Part shown: piece after piece, positions 40,830-49,412 of the stretch | Numbering within the stretch: position 1 is the first letter of the stretch | Layout of the letters: each line of letters starts with the position of its first letter | DNA from: Klenkia soli | GTDB lineage: Bacteria > Actinomycetota > Actinomycetes > Mycobacteriales > Geodermatophilaceae | Direction: 5' to 3' | Length of the DNA: 64,000 nucleotides | Assembly (NCBI RefSeq): GCF_900103975.1 | Contig: NZ_FNIR01000010.1 | Span: 124,001 to 188,000 of the forward strand | The notes under the pieces: generated by a model | What the model was told of the DNA's origin: nothing | The model's input: only the letters and a program-made list of their open reading frames with translations | The model's database searches: none | Program-made: the position numbers and the translations under genes

Positions 40830-42065
40830 ATGGGCCTCGACGACGTCGTCATCTGCTCCCCGCTGCGCACCCCGGTCGGCCGCTTCGGCGGCGTGTTCGC
40901 CGGGCTGACCGCCACTGCGCTGGCCGCGACCGTGCTGCGCGAGGTCGTGGCCCGCACAGGTCTGCAGGAGGGCGAGGTCGACGACGTCGTCCTCGGCCAG
41001 TGCTACCCCAACGGCGAGGCGCCGGCGATCGGCCGGATCGCCGCCCTGGACGCCGGCCTGGGCGTCGGCGTGCCGGGGCTGCAGATCGACCGGCGGTGCG
41101 GGTCGGGCCTGCAGGCGGTCGTCTACGCGTGCCTGCAGGTGGGCGCCGGGGCCGGCACCGTCGTGGTGGCCGGCGGCGCGGAGTCGATGAGCCAGGTCGA
41201 GCACTACGCCCTGGGCCTGCGCACCGGGGTCAGGGGCGACGGCACGATGCTGCACGACCGCCTCGCCCGCGCCCGCGAGACCGCCGGCGGCATCCACCAC
41301 CCGGTGCCCGGCGGGATGCTCGAGACGGCCGAGAACGTGCGCCGCGAGCACGACGTCGACCGGCTCTCCCAGGACGCCTGGGCACTGCGCTCGCAGCAGC
41401 GCGCCGGCGCCGCGATCGCCGAGGGCCGGTTCGCCGACGAGGTCGTGGGCGTGGAGGTGCCGGGCACCCGGAAGTCCCCGGCGCGCACGGTCACCGAGGA
41501 CGAGCACCCCCGGCCGCGGACCACGATGGCCGACCTCGCCGCGCTGCGTCCGGTGATGGCGTCGGTGGACCCCGCCGCCACGGTCACCGCCGGCAACGCC
41601 TCCGGCCAGAACGACGGCGCCGCCCTGTGCGTGGTCACCACCCGGGCCGAGGCCGACCGGCGCGGGTGGGAGCCCTTCCTCGCCCTCCGCGGCTGGGCGG
41701 TCGCCGGGGTGCCGCCCGAGACCATGGGCATCGGGCCGGTACCCGCGGTCGCCGCCGCGCTGGCCCGCACCGGGCTGACCCTGGCCGACATGGACCTGAT
41801 CGAGCTCAACGAGGCCTTCGCCAGCCAGGTGCTGGCCTGCCTGGCCGCCTGGGAGTCGTCGGGGCAGCTGGGCGAGGACGACCGCGAGCGGGTCAACGTC
41901 AACGGCTCCGGCATCTCCCTGGGCCACCCGGTCGGGGCCACCGGTGCCCGGATCCTGGCCACGATGGCGCACGAGCTGAAGCGGCGCGAGGGCCGGTACG
42001 GCCTGGAGACGATGTGCATCGGCGGCGGTCAGGGCCTGGCCGCGGTCTTCGAGCGGGTGTCCTGA
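40830..42065 (+). CDS. Thiolase family acetyl-CoA C-acetyltransferase
   Basis: 411 residues with a complete thiolase site: nucleophilic Cys in D-R-R-C-G-S-G-L-Q-A near residue 91, N-E-A-F-A near 332, His in G-H-P-V-G-A-T-G-A-R near 370 and the second Cys in C-I-G-G-G-Q-G near 399. Start ATG preceded by no strong ribosome site. It stands alone between a membrane protein and a nuclease gene, so its pathway cannot be read from context; it could serve beta-oxidation, beta-ketoadipyl-CoA cleavage, or polyhydroxyalkanoate synthesis. Confidence 0.93.
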   Translation: MGLDDVVICSPLRTPVGRFGGVFAGLTATALAATVLREVVARTGLQEGEVDDVVLGQCYPNGEAPAIGRIAALDAGLGVGVPGLQIDRRCGSGLQAVVYACLQVGAGAGTVVVAGGAESMSQVEHYALGLRTGVRGDGTMLHDRLARARETAGGIHHPVPGGMLETAENVRREHDVDRLSQDAWALRSQQRAGAAIAEGRFADEVVGVEVPGTRKSPARTVTEDEHPRPRTTMADLAALRPVMASVDPAATVTAGNASGQNDGAALCVVTTRAEADRRGWEPFLALRGWAVAGVPPETMGIGPVPAVAAALARTGLTLADMDLIELNEAFASQVLACLAAWESSGQLGEDDRERVNVNGSGISLGHPVGATGARILATMAHELKRREGRYGLETMCIGGGQGLAAVFERVS

Positions 42066-42139
42066 ACCCCGGTCCTGTCGGTACCCCGTCGTAGCTTGGC
42101 GCCGACCTCGGGAACCGGGGCAGGGGCAGGAGGTGGCCG

Positions 42140-45100
42140 GTGTACGAGTTCGACGACGGGCTGGTGGTCAGCGCCGGTGACCTGACCGGCTTCCTGGCCT
42201 GCGAGCACCTCACCCGGCTCTCCCGCGAGGTCGCCCGGGGCGAGCGGGCCCGGCCCACCGCGGTCGACCCGATGACCGCGCTGGTCGCCGAGCACGGCAT
42301 CGCGCACGAGGCCCGGCACGTGCAGCGGCTGCGCGACCGGGGCCTGTCCGTCGTGGAGATCGCCCAGCCCGGCTCCGGCCGCGACGCCGCCGGCCTGCAC
42401 CGGGCCCAGGCCGACACGGTGGCCGCCATGCGGGCCGGGGCCGACGTGGTCTACCAGGCCACCTTCTACGGCAGCCGGGCCGCGGGGGTCACCTGGCGCG
42501 GGCACGCCGACTTCCTGGTCAAGCGCACCGACCGGAGCAGCGCGCTGGGCCCCTGGGCCTACGACGTCGCCGACACCAAGCTGGCCCGCCGCATCAAGGT
42601 GCCGGCGATCCTGCAGATGGCGCTCTACGGCCGGCTGCTCGCCGACCTGCAGGGCGTGCCGCCCGAGCTGCTCACCGTGGTCACCGGCGACCAGCAGGAG
42701 CTGGTCTTCCGCTTCGCCGACGCCGAGGCCTACGCGCGGGCGGCCGAGGAGCGGTTCCTGGCCCGGCTGGCCGACCTCCGGCTGGCCGAGCCCTACCCGA
42801 ACGCGCACTGCGGGGTCTGCCCGTGGCGCGAGACCTGCACCGCCCGGTGGGCCGCCGAGGACCACCTGTCCCGGGTGGCGTTCCTCCGGCGGGACCACGC
42901 AGGGGCCCTGGTCGCGGCCGGCATCGGCACGCTCACCGCGCTGGCCGGGCAGGGTCCCGATGACCTGCCCGACAGCATCGGCCGCACCTCGCGCGAGCGC
43001 ATCACCCGGCAGGCGGCGCTGCAGCACGCCGAGCAGCTCACCGGTGTGCCCGGCTACGACTTCCTGCCGCGGGTGCCCGGCCGCGGGTTCGAGCTGCTGC
43101 CCCCGCCCAGCCGCGGCGACGTCTTCTTCGACATCGAGGGCGACCCGTTCACCGGCGACCACGGCCTGGAGTACCTGTGGGGCGTGCTGGACCGGGCGGG
43201 GGAGTACCGCGCGTTCTGGGGGGTGACCGCCGACCAGGAGCAGGCCGGCTTCGAGGCGCTGGTCGACCACCTGACCGCCGTGCTGGCCGCCGACCCCGAT
43301 GCGCACGTCTACCACTACGCGCCCTACGAGCCGGCGCGGCTGCGGGCGCTGTCGGCCCGGTTCGGCAGCCGGCAGGCCGCCGTCGACCGCCTGCTGCGCG
43401 GCGACGCCCTGGTCGACCTCTACGCCGTGGTGCGGCAGGGCCTGCAGATCAGCAAGGAGTCGTACTCGATCAAGAAGGTGGAGGACTTCTACCGCGGGCA
43501 CACGAGGCCGGTCGGCGAGGCGGTGTCCGACGCCGGGGCCAGCATCGTGGCGTTCGAGCAGTGGCAGCAGACCGGCGAGCAGCGGCTGCTCGACGAGATC
43601 GAGGACTACAACCGCGACGACTGCGTGTCCACCCTGCAGCTGCTGGACTGGCTGGAGGAGCGCCGGGCCGAGCTGGCCGCCTCCGGGGTGCCGCTGGGCC
43701 GGCCTGTCGACGCCGACCCCGATCCGAGCCCCGCCGCCCAGGCCGCCGACGCCGCCCGGGAGGCCCTCGAGCAGCAGCTGCTGGCCGGGCTGCCCGACCA
43801 CACCGCCGACCGGTCGCCCGAGCAGCAGGCCGTGTGGCTGCTGGCCCAGCAGCTGGGCTGGCACGCCCGCGAGTCCCGCTCGGAGTGGTGGGAGTTCTTC
43901 CGGGTGCGCGACCTGACCCCGGCCGAGCTCGAGCGCGAGACGGCGGCGCTGGGCCCGCTCGAGCCGCCGGTCGTGCTGGGCGTCGCCGAGGGCCGGGTGC
44001 ACGTCGCCCACCGGTTCCCGCCGCAGGAGACCAAGCTGGCCCCGGGGCAGCGGGTCGAGCAGGTACCACCGGGGGCGGACGGCCGTGCGGTGTCCGCCGA
44101 GGTGGTCGCGGTCGACGGCGCCACCGGTGAGCTGGTGCTGTCCCGGCCGGTGGGGCGGGCGGGCGACCACGCCGAGGGGTTGCTGCCCACCGGCCCGCTC
44201 GACGCCCGCAACCAGAAGGCGGCGCTGCTCCAGCTGGGTGCCGCCGTCGCCGACGGCGGGCTGGCCGGTCCCGGGGTGCGCACCGCGGCCGCCGACCTGC
44301 TGGCCCGGCGCCCGCCGCGGCTGCGGGCCGGCACCCCGCTCCAGGTGCCCGGCGAGACCGCGGCCGACCGCACCCGCCGGCTGGTGGCCGCGCTCGACGG
44401 CGGCGTGCTGGCGGTGCAGGGTCCGCCCGGGGCGGGCAAGACCTGGGCGGGGGCGCGTGCCGTGCTCGACCTGGTGCGCGCCGGCCGGCGGGTGGCGATC
44501 ACCGCCAACAGCCACAAGGTGGTCGGCAACCTCCTCGACGGGGTGCTGCGCGCCGCCCGCGAGGCCGGCCAGCCCGTGCGCGCGGTGCAGAAGGCCCCCG
44601 CCGACCAGCGCTGCGCCTCCCCGGAGGTGCTGGGCACCGACGACAACGCCACCGTGGTCGAGCTGCTCGACGCCGGCGACGTCGACGTCGTGGCCGGCAG
44701 CCCCTGGCTGCTCACCCGGGCCGACCTGGCGGGCCGGCTCGACGTGCTGGTCGTCGACGAGGCCGGGCAGCTGTCGCTGGCCGACACCCTGGCGGTCTCC
44801 CGCTGCGCCACCGACCTCGTGCTGCTCGGCGACCCCCAGCAGCTGCGGCAGCCCGGCCGGGGCATCCACCCCGACGGCGCCGACGTGTCCGCGCTGCAGC
44901 ACGTGATCGGCGACGACGACGTCCTGCCCGCCGACCGGGGCGTGTTCCTCGACCGGTCGTGGCGGATGGCCCCGGCGCTGTGCCGGGTGGTGTCCGAGCT
45001 GTCCTACGAGGGGCAGCTGCACCCGGCGCCCACCACCGCCGGCAACGCGATCGACCTGCCCGCGCGGTGGGCCGCCCCGGCCGGCATCGGCTGGGTGCCT

Positions 45101-45646
45101 GTGGTGCACGAGGGCAACGGGTCCGCGTCGGGGGAGGAGGCCGCCGTGGTCGTCGAGCTGGTCGGCGACCTGCTCGGCCGGGCCTGGCGCGACCCGGGTG
45201 GCGACCGGGTGGTGGGGCAGGCCGACGTCCTCGTCGTCACCCCGTACAACGCGCAGGTCAACCGGATCCGCTCGGCGCTGGCGGCGGCCGGCTTCGCCGA
45301 CGTCGAGGTCGGCACCGTCGACAAGTTCCAGGGGCGGGAGGCCGCGGTGTCGGTGTTCAGCCTGGCCGCCTCGAGCGGTGCGCACGTGCCGCGGCGGCTG
45401 GACTTCCTGCTCGACCGGCACCGGCTGAACGTCGCCCTGTCGCGGGCCAAGACGGCGGCCTACCTGGTGGGCAGCCCGGCCCTCCTCACGTCGCCGGTGC
45501 ACACCCCTGAGCAACTACGCCTGGTGAACGGGCTCTGCCGGCTGGTCGAGCACGCCACAGGGCGTGTCGGACCTGGGTCGGCGGGGGTCCGCGGGGCAGA
45601 TGTGGCCACTCTCGGTCACGAAGTGGACACGACCCTGGTGCGGTGA
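42140..45646 (+). CDS. TM0106-type fusion: Fe-S RecB-like nuclease, DEDD exonuclease and SF1 helicase
   Basis: 1168 residues with three catalytic modules. (1) Residues 1-245: Cas4/RecB-like nuclease with D124, D145-x-K147 and the Q159-x3-Y163 motif, and four Cys (21, 224, 227, 233) placed as in the [4Fe-4S] cluster of AddB/Dna2/Cas4. (2) About 325-510: RNase H-like exonuclease with D-I-E-G-D-P near 331 and D-Y-N-R-D-D-C near 489. (3) About 740-1150: Upf1/Dna2-like SF1 helicase with G-P-P-G-A-G-K-T at 761-768, V-V-D-E-A-G-Q near 872, G-D-P-Q-Q-L and V-D-K-F-Q-G-R-E. By family a DNA-repair or DNA-processing enzyme; its physiological role is unproven. Confidence 0.92.
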   Translation: MYEFDDGLVVSAGDLTGFLACEHLTRLSREVARGERARPTAVDPMTALVAEHGIAHEARHVQRLRDRGLSVVEIAQPGSGRDAAGLHRAQADTVAAMRAGADVVYQATFYGSRAAGVTWRGHADFLVKRTDRSSALGPWAYDVADTKLARRIKVPAILQMALYGRLLADLQGVPPELLTVVTGDQQELVFRFADAEAYARAAEERFLARLADLRLAEPYPNAHCGVCPWRETCTARWAAEDHLSRVAFLRRDHAGALVAAGIGTLTALAGQGPDDLPDSIGRTSRERITRQAALQHAEQLTGVPGYDFLPRVPGRGFELLPPPSRGDVFFDIEGDPFTGDHGLEYLWGVLDRAGEYRAFWGVTADQEQAGFEALVDHLTAVLAADPDAHVYHYAPYEPARLRALSARFGSRQAAVDRLLRGDALVDLYAVVRQGLQISKESYSIKKVEDFYRGHTRPVGEAVSDAGASIVAFEQWQQTGEQRLLDEIEDYNRDDCVSTLQLLDWLEERRAELAASGVPLGRPVDADPDPSPAAQAADAAREALEQQLLAGLPDHTADRSPEQQAVWLLAQQLGWHARESRSEWWEFFRVRDLTPAELERETAALGPLEPPVVLGVAEGRVHVAHRFPPQETKLAPGQRVEQVPPGADGRAVSAEVVAVDGATGELVLSRPVGRAGDHAEGLLPTGPLDARNQKAALLQLGAAVADGGLAGPGVRTAAADLLARRPPRLRAGTPLQVPGETAADRTRRLVAALDGGVLAVQGPPGAGKTWAGARAVLDLVRAGRRVAITANSHKVVGNLLDGVLRAAREAGQPVRAVQKAPADQRCASPEVLGTDDNATVVELLDAGDVDVVAGSPWLLTRADLAGRLDVLVVDEAGQLSLADTLAVSRCATDLVLLGDPQQLRQPGRGIHPDGADVSALQHVIGDDDVLPADRGVFLDRSWRMAPALCRVVSELSYEGQLHPAPTTAGNAIDLPARWAAPAGIGWVPVVHEGNGSASGEEAAVVVELVGDLLGRAWRDPGGDRVVGQADVLVVTPYNAQVNRIRSALAAAGFADVEVGTVDKFQGREAAVSVFSLAASSGAHVPRRLDFLLDRHRLNVALSRAKTAAYLVGSPALLTSPVHTPEQLRLVNGLCRLVEHATGRVGPGSAGVRGADVATLGHEVDTTLVR

Positions 45647-45719
45647 CCAGGTGCACCGATACGGTCACGTCACGGTTGACCGGCCGACGGCGGCGACCGA
45701 GCACAGGGGGTGGGCAACC

Positions 45720-45905
45720 ATGACGAGCACGCACGAACCGGCATCCGTGGTGGCCGCCCGTCAGCTGGCCCTCGAGGCGCACGAGGCCCCGCACGGCCAG
45801 TCGGCCCGCGCGCGCACCGGTGCCCGCCGGGCAGCCTCCGCCCGGGCCCTGCGCGATGCCGTCCGCGGCGCCCGTGAGCTGACCGGGGCCTCCGCCGGAT
45901 CCTGA
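45720..45905 (+). CDS. Small basic unknown protein, 61 residues
   Basis: From ATG 45720 (purine-rich GGGGGTGGG upstream). Ala/Arg-rich helix (ARARTGARRAASARALRDAVRGARELTG) after a short acidic start; looks like a small nucleic-acid-binding or unstructured protein. No family. High Ala/Arg content also arises in chance frames of GC-rich DNA, so the call is cautious. Confidence 0.45.
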   Translation: MTSTHEPASVVAARQLALEAHEAPHGQSARARTGARRAASARALRDAVRGARELTGASAGS

Positions 45906-46070
45906 CCCCGGTCCCCGCGGGGAGGCGGTCGACGCACCGGGGGGAGAGACCACCGGGCGCCGACCACCGGACCCCCCACAGAGGTCCGACCACCGACCCC
46001 GTGGCTCGGTGGCTTCACAGGGTTCGGGCTGTGCTCCCCGCGTGGTTCACCCGGACGGGTGTGGCGCCGG

Positions 46071-46892
46071 TCATGCCGTGCGGCCCAGTGCCTCCAGGAC
46101 CGGGCGCTCGACGGGAGTGGGCGGGGTCGGACGGGCGCCCGCGGGCCGGAGGTCGAGGAGCCCCGTGGCCGACAGCGGCGGCTGGGCCATGAAGCGCGGC
46201 GCACTCCCGTGGTGAGGCTGGGCGGCGTGCACCAGGAAGGGGTGCACCAGCCACACGTCGCCGGCCCGGCCGGTGGCCAGGGCCTGCGTGCGGTGCCGGC
46301 TGACGGCCTCGGCGTCCGGGGAGACGTCGGCCACCGAGCGGCCCCGGGCGCCGGCGTCGGCCAGCAGCGGGGGCACGTCGCGGTGCGAGCCGAGCCGGAT
46401 GCGCGTGGGGGCGTCCTCGGGGCCGACGTCGGTGAGCAGGAACAGCATGAGCAGGGCACGGCCGCGGCTGGCCAGGTTGGTCCACCAGCCCTGCGCAGCC
46501 AGGTCGGGGTCGTCGGGGGCGAACCCGCCCTCGACGTGCCAGCCGGTGTCGCCGGGGTCGACGTCCCGCTGCGGGAAGCGGATCGGCCACGTGCCCAGCC
46601 CGAACGGCGCCGACCACCGGCCCTCGCCGGCCAGCTGGTCGTAGGCGGTCTGCAGGCGGGTGGTGTTGCCCATGGCGACGAACGGCGGGGCTGCCGACCA
46701 GTCCAGCCGGACCACCGGGTGCACCCAGGTGGCCGGGTCGTCGGGGTCGAGCTCGGGGTGCCGACCCCGCAGGTCTGCCCACAGCAGCCGGCGGCCCCGC
46801 TCGGCGAGCACCGGCGGGAACGCGTCCTCGACGAGCACCGCGCCGTCCCGCTCGAAGGTGTCGACCTGCTCCGTGGTGAGTCCGGGGTGCAC
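46071..46892 (-). CDS. Phytanoyl-CoA dioxygenase (PhyH) family protein
   Basis: 273 residues of the Fe(II)/2-oxoglutarate oxygenase fold. The metal triad reads H-V-E (W-H-V-E-G-G-F near residue 118) instead of the usual H-x-D, with the distal His in V-H-P-F-L-V-H near 220 and a 2-oxoglutarate-binding Arg in P-R-F-M near 235. Starts at GTG 46892. Divergent from a siderophore-interacting protein across an iron-box-like site, so iron-responsive control is likely. It may hydroxylate a small molecule, for example in siderophore or compatible-solute metabolism (inference). Confidence 0.82.
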   Translation of the reverse strand: MHPGLTTEQVDTFERDGAVLVEDAFPPVLAERGRRLLWADLRGRHPELDPDDPATWVHPVVRLDWSAAPPFVAMGNTTRLQTAYDQLAGEGRWSAPFGLGTWPIRFPQRDVDPGDTGWHVEGGFAPDDPDLAAQGWWTNLASRGRALLMLFLLTDVGPEDAPTRIRLGSHRDVPPLLADAGARGRSVADVSPDAEAVSRHRTQALATGRAGDVWLVHPFLVHAAQPHHGSAPRFMAQPPLSATGLLDLRPAGARPTPPTPVERPVLEALGRTA

Positions 46893-46915
46893 CGGATGAT
46901 CGTCCCCGCTTCGGC

Positions 46916-46934
46916 TCTGGTTAGGCTACCCTCA
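46916..46934. promoter_or_regulatory. IdeR/DmdR-type iron box
   Basis: The 19 bases ending ...GGTTAGGCTACCCTCA match the actinobacterial iron-box consensus TTAGGTTAGGCTAACCTAA at 15 of 19 positions, counted by hand. It sits 27 bases before the siderophore-interacting protein ATG and 24 bases from the PhyH start, and overlaps a TAGGCT -10-like hexamer. Iron-loaded IdeR/DmdR would block one or both genes. Confidence 0.8.
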
Positions 46935-46960
46935 CTTGGACGTCGACCCCGGGAGCCCGC

Positions 46961-47908
46961 ATGAGCACGGCCACCGAGACCCTGCAGCCGGTCTACCGCT
47001 TCTTCCGCACCACCCTGGCGCGCAGCGAGCGGCTCTCGCCCTCGTTCCTGCGGCTGACCTTCACCGGCCCCGACCTCGACCGCTTCGGCGTCGGCGGTGC
47101 CGACCAGCGGTTCAAGCTGCTCCTCGCCCAGGACGGCCACCCCCTCGACGACCTGCTGGCCATCACCGGGCCCGACTGGTACCCGGCCTGGTGCGCGATG
47201 CCCGACGAGACCCGGCCGCACATGCGCACCTACACCGTGCGGGCGTTCCGGCCGGAGGTGTCCGAGCTCGACGTCGACGTCGTGCTGCACGGCATCGGCG
47301 CCGACGGCAGCGTCGGCGAGGGCGCCGGCCCGGCGGCGGTCTGGGCGGCCCGGGCGGTGCCCGGTGACGAGATGGTCTTCCTGGGGCCCGACCGCCCGGG
47401 CGCCGGCCGCATGTGGGGCGTCGAGTGGGCGCCGCCGGCCGAGGCCGACACCCTGTTCCTGGCCGGCGACGAGACCGCCGTCCCGGCGATCGCGGCGATC
47501 GTCGAGGCCCTGCCGGGTGACCAGCGGGTGGTCGCCGTCCTCGAGGTGCCCGAGGCGGGTGACTTCCTGCCGCTGCGGTTGCCGCCGGGGGTCGACGTCC
47601 GGTGGCTGGCCCGCGGGTCGCGGCCGCGCGGCGAGCTGATGGAGACCGCCGTGCACGCCGCGCTGCGCGAGCTGGGCATCGCCCGCGACACCCCGGGCGT
47701 CGACCCCGAGGCCGGCGACCCCGCGGAGGACGACATCCTGTGGGAGGTGCCCGAGGCCGGGGCGCACACCAGCTGCTACGCCTGGCTGGCCGGCGAGGCC
47801 GGGGTGGTCAAGGAGCTCCGGCGGCGGCTGGTCCGCGACCTGGGCGTGCCCCGCGACGCGGTCGCGTTCATGGGCTACTGGCGGACCGGCGCCCGCGCGG
47901 CGGGGTGA
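46961..47908 (+). CDS. Siderophore-interacting protein (FAD-binding ferric reductase, ViuB/SIP type)
   Basis: 315 residues. N-terminal FAD-binding barrel (P-S-F-L-R-L-T-F-T-G-P-D-L near residue 27; the flavin motif R-T-Y-T-V-R near 87) and C-terminal NAD(P)H domain (FLAGDETAVPAIAAIVEAL near 166; AYAWLAGEAG-like CYAWLAGEAGVVKELRR near 275; M-G-Y-W-R-T-G near 305). It reduces ferric siderophores in the cytosol to release iron. An iron box lies upstream, as expected for an iron-repressed gene. The stop overlaps the NYN-type gene. Confidence 0.93.
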   Translation: MSTATETLQPVYRFFRTTLARSERLSPSFLRLTFTGPDLDRFGVGGADQRFKLLLAQDGHPLDDLLAITGPDWYPAWCAMPDETRPHMRTYTVRAFRPEVSELDVDVVLHGIGADGSVGEGAGPAAVWAARAVPGDEMVFLGPDRPGAGRMWGVEWAPPAEADTLFLAGDETAVPAIAAIVEALPGDQRVVAVLEVPEAGDFLPLRLPPGVDVRWLARGSRPRGELMETAVHAALRELGIARDTPGVDPEAGDPAEDDILWEVPEAGAHTSCYAWLAGEAGVVKELRRRLVRDLGVPRDAVAFMGYWRTGARAAG

Positions 47909-48240
47909 CCCTGCTCGTCGACGTCGCCAACGTGGTCGGGTCGCGGCCCGACGGCTGGTGGCGGGACCGCGCCGGGGCGACCTCCCGCCTGCTCGCCCGG
48001 CTGGCGACGCTGGACGACGAGGTGGTGGCGGTCGTGGAGGGCCGGGCCCGGGACGTGCCCGACGTGCCCGGCGTCCGGCTCGTCCGCGCGACCGGCAGCG
48101 GGGACGACGCCCTGGTGGCCGCGGTGGTCGAGCTGCCGGGCCCGCTGGTGGTGGTCACCGCCGACCGCGGTCTGCGGGCCCGGCTGCCCGAGGGAACGAC
48201 GGTGCGCGGCCCCGGTTGGCTGCTCGACCGACTGACCTGA
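47905..48240 (+). CDS. NYN/PIN-like putative RNase
   Basis: 111 residues from GTG 47905, which overlaps the siderophore-interacting protein stop by four bases. L-L-V-D-V-A-N-V-V-G near residue 4 places Asp6 and Asn9 as in NYN domains (PIN-like metal nucleases); a second acidic site V-V-T-A-D-R-G-L-R lies near residue 84. Middle Glu/Asp residues are less clear. Its coupling to an iron gene may be accidental; it could be a small RNA-degrading enzyme. Confidence 0.75.
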   Translation: MTLLVDVANVVGSRPDGWWRDRAGATSRLLARLATLDDEVVAVVEGRARDVPDVPGVRLVRATGSGDDALVAAVVELPGPLVVVTADRGLRARLPEGTTVRGPGWLLDRLT

Positions 48241-48270
48241 CCGGGGTACCCAGCGCGGGGCACCCCGGTC
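48239..48270. terminator. Hairpin between converging genes
   Basis: Nine-base stem GACCGGGGT / ACCCCGGTC with a 14-base loop; it starts in the stop codon of the NYN-type gene and ends seven bases before the stop of the minus-strand gene. Confidence 0.65.
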
Positions 48271-48276
48271 GACGGG

Positions 48277-49224
48277 TCAGACCGTGGTGAGGACCGGGCG
48301 GGCGCGCTTGCGGCCGGGCAGGGTGGCGGCCAGCGCGAGGGCGATGCCGACGCCGTCCTCGATCACCGCGGCCTGCCAGTCCGGGATGCCGGCGGACCCG
48401 GCCCAGCGGCGGAAGCCCAGCCCGCCCCAGGTGCCGGCGGCGGCACCGACGAGCCCGGCCAGGATCGGGACGGCGGCGTTGGCGTCCTCGCGCGCCGACA
48501 GGGCACCGGCGCCCCCGGCGGCCGAGGCGAAGCGCAGCGGCAGGCCCTGCGGGCTGGTGCGCGGCGGGGTGTCCTCGAGCTTGTCGGCGTAGAGCTCGGC
48601 GCCGATCGCGCCCACCGCGCCGAGCTTGCGCACCGCGCCGCCGTCGGGGTTGGTCAGCGCCGGGGCCGACAGACCCAGCGAGCTGCGGCAGCCGGTGGCC
48701 ACGCCCAGCAGCAGCGAGCGCACGGTGAGCCCGCCGGACGCCTTGCGCTTGGGCTTGTCGGAGGGGGAGGGGATGGCCTCGACCACGGCCTGCACGGCGG
48801 CGCCGTAGGCCAGGTGCGGGACGGCGTCCGAGATCCAGTCCTTGCTGGACCAGTCGCGGGGGTCGCTGACGCCCAGCGCGGTCGTCGCCCCGTCGGTGAG
48901 GGCCATGGCGGCGGCTCCGGTGGCGACGGCGCCGACGGTGGTGGGCAGCCGGACGCCGGCGGTGCGGGCGAGGCTGGCCAGCACGCCGACGGCCACGCCG
49001 TTGCCGATGCCCGACAGTGCGCCCAGGGCGGTGCGGCGGTTCTCGCGCTCGCTCTTCTTCCCCGGGAGCTTGGTGCCCGCGGCGTCGACCGCGGCGTCGA
49101 TGGTGTCCTCGGGGGTGCTGCTGGCGCCGCGGCCGCGCAGCGCCATGTCGAGGTAGGTGACGGCATTGAGGACGGTGGTGCCGGCCGCGCCTGCGGCCAA
49201 CCCCCGTGAGAAGGACCCGGTCAT
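48277..49224 (-). CDS. Multi-helix membrane protein with DUF4126-like C-terminal part
   Basis: 315 residues with about eight hydrophobic segments. The segment RSLLLGVATGCRSSLGLSAPALT near residue 168 matches the DUF4126 pattern (ATGxRS..G), and LRFASAAGGAGALSAREDANAAVPILAGLVGAAAG continues it. The N-terminal half (FSRGLAAGAAGTTVLNAVTYLDMALRGRG) resembles small membrane proteins of the DUF1440 type, so this may be a fusion of two domains. Function unknown. Confidence 0.78.
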   Translation of the reverse strand: MTGSFSRGLAAGAAGTTVLNAVTYLDMALRGRGASSTPEDTIDAAVDAAGTKLPGKKSERENRRTALGALSGIGNGVAVGVLASLARTAGVRLPTTVGAVATGAAAMALTDGATTALGVSDPRDWSSKDWISDAVPHLAYGAAVQAVVEAIPSPSDKPKRKASGGLTVRSLLLGVATGCRSSLGLSAPALTNPDGGAVRKLGAVGAIGAELYADKLEDTPPRTSPQGLPLRFASAAGGAGALSAREDANAAVPILAGLVGAAAGTWGGLGFRRWAGSAGIPDWQAAVIEDGVGIALALAATLPGRKRARPVLTTV

Positions 49225-49412
49225 GCCCCGACCCTGCGACCTGCGGCCCGGCCCGGCAACCGGTGGCTCGCGTCACGTGCGGACCATCACGGTGCTGACC
49301 TGGGCGTTTCGCAGGCATCGGACAGGCTCGGCTGGCACCGTGGAGACCAGCGCCCGAGGTCGTGTGCCCATCCCCGCCACCCGCGCCCCCACTCTTCCTG
49401 CGAGGTCCCCCC

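Noticed and set aside
42029-45514. Minus-strand open frame of about 1160 codons opposite the nuclease-helicase gene
   Set aside because: Shadow frame; His/Gly/Gln/Val-rich with no domains, whereas the plus strand encodes complete catalytic motifs.
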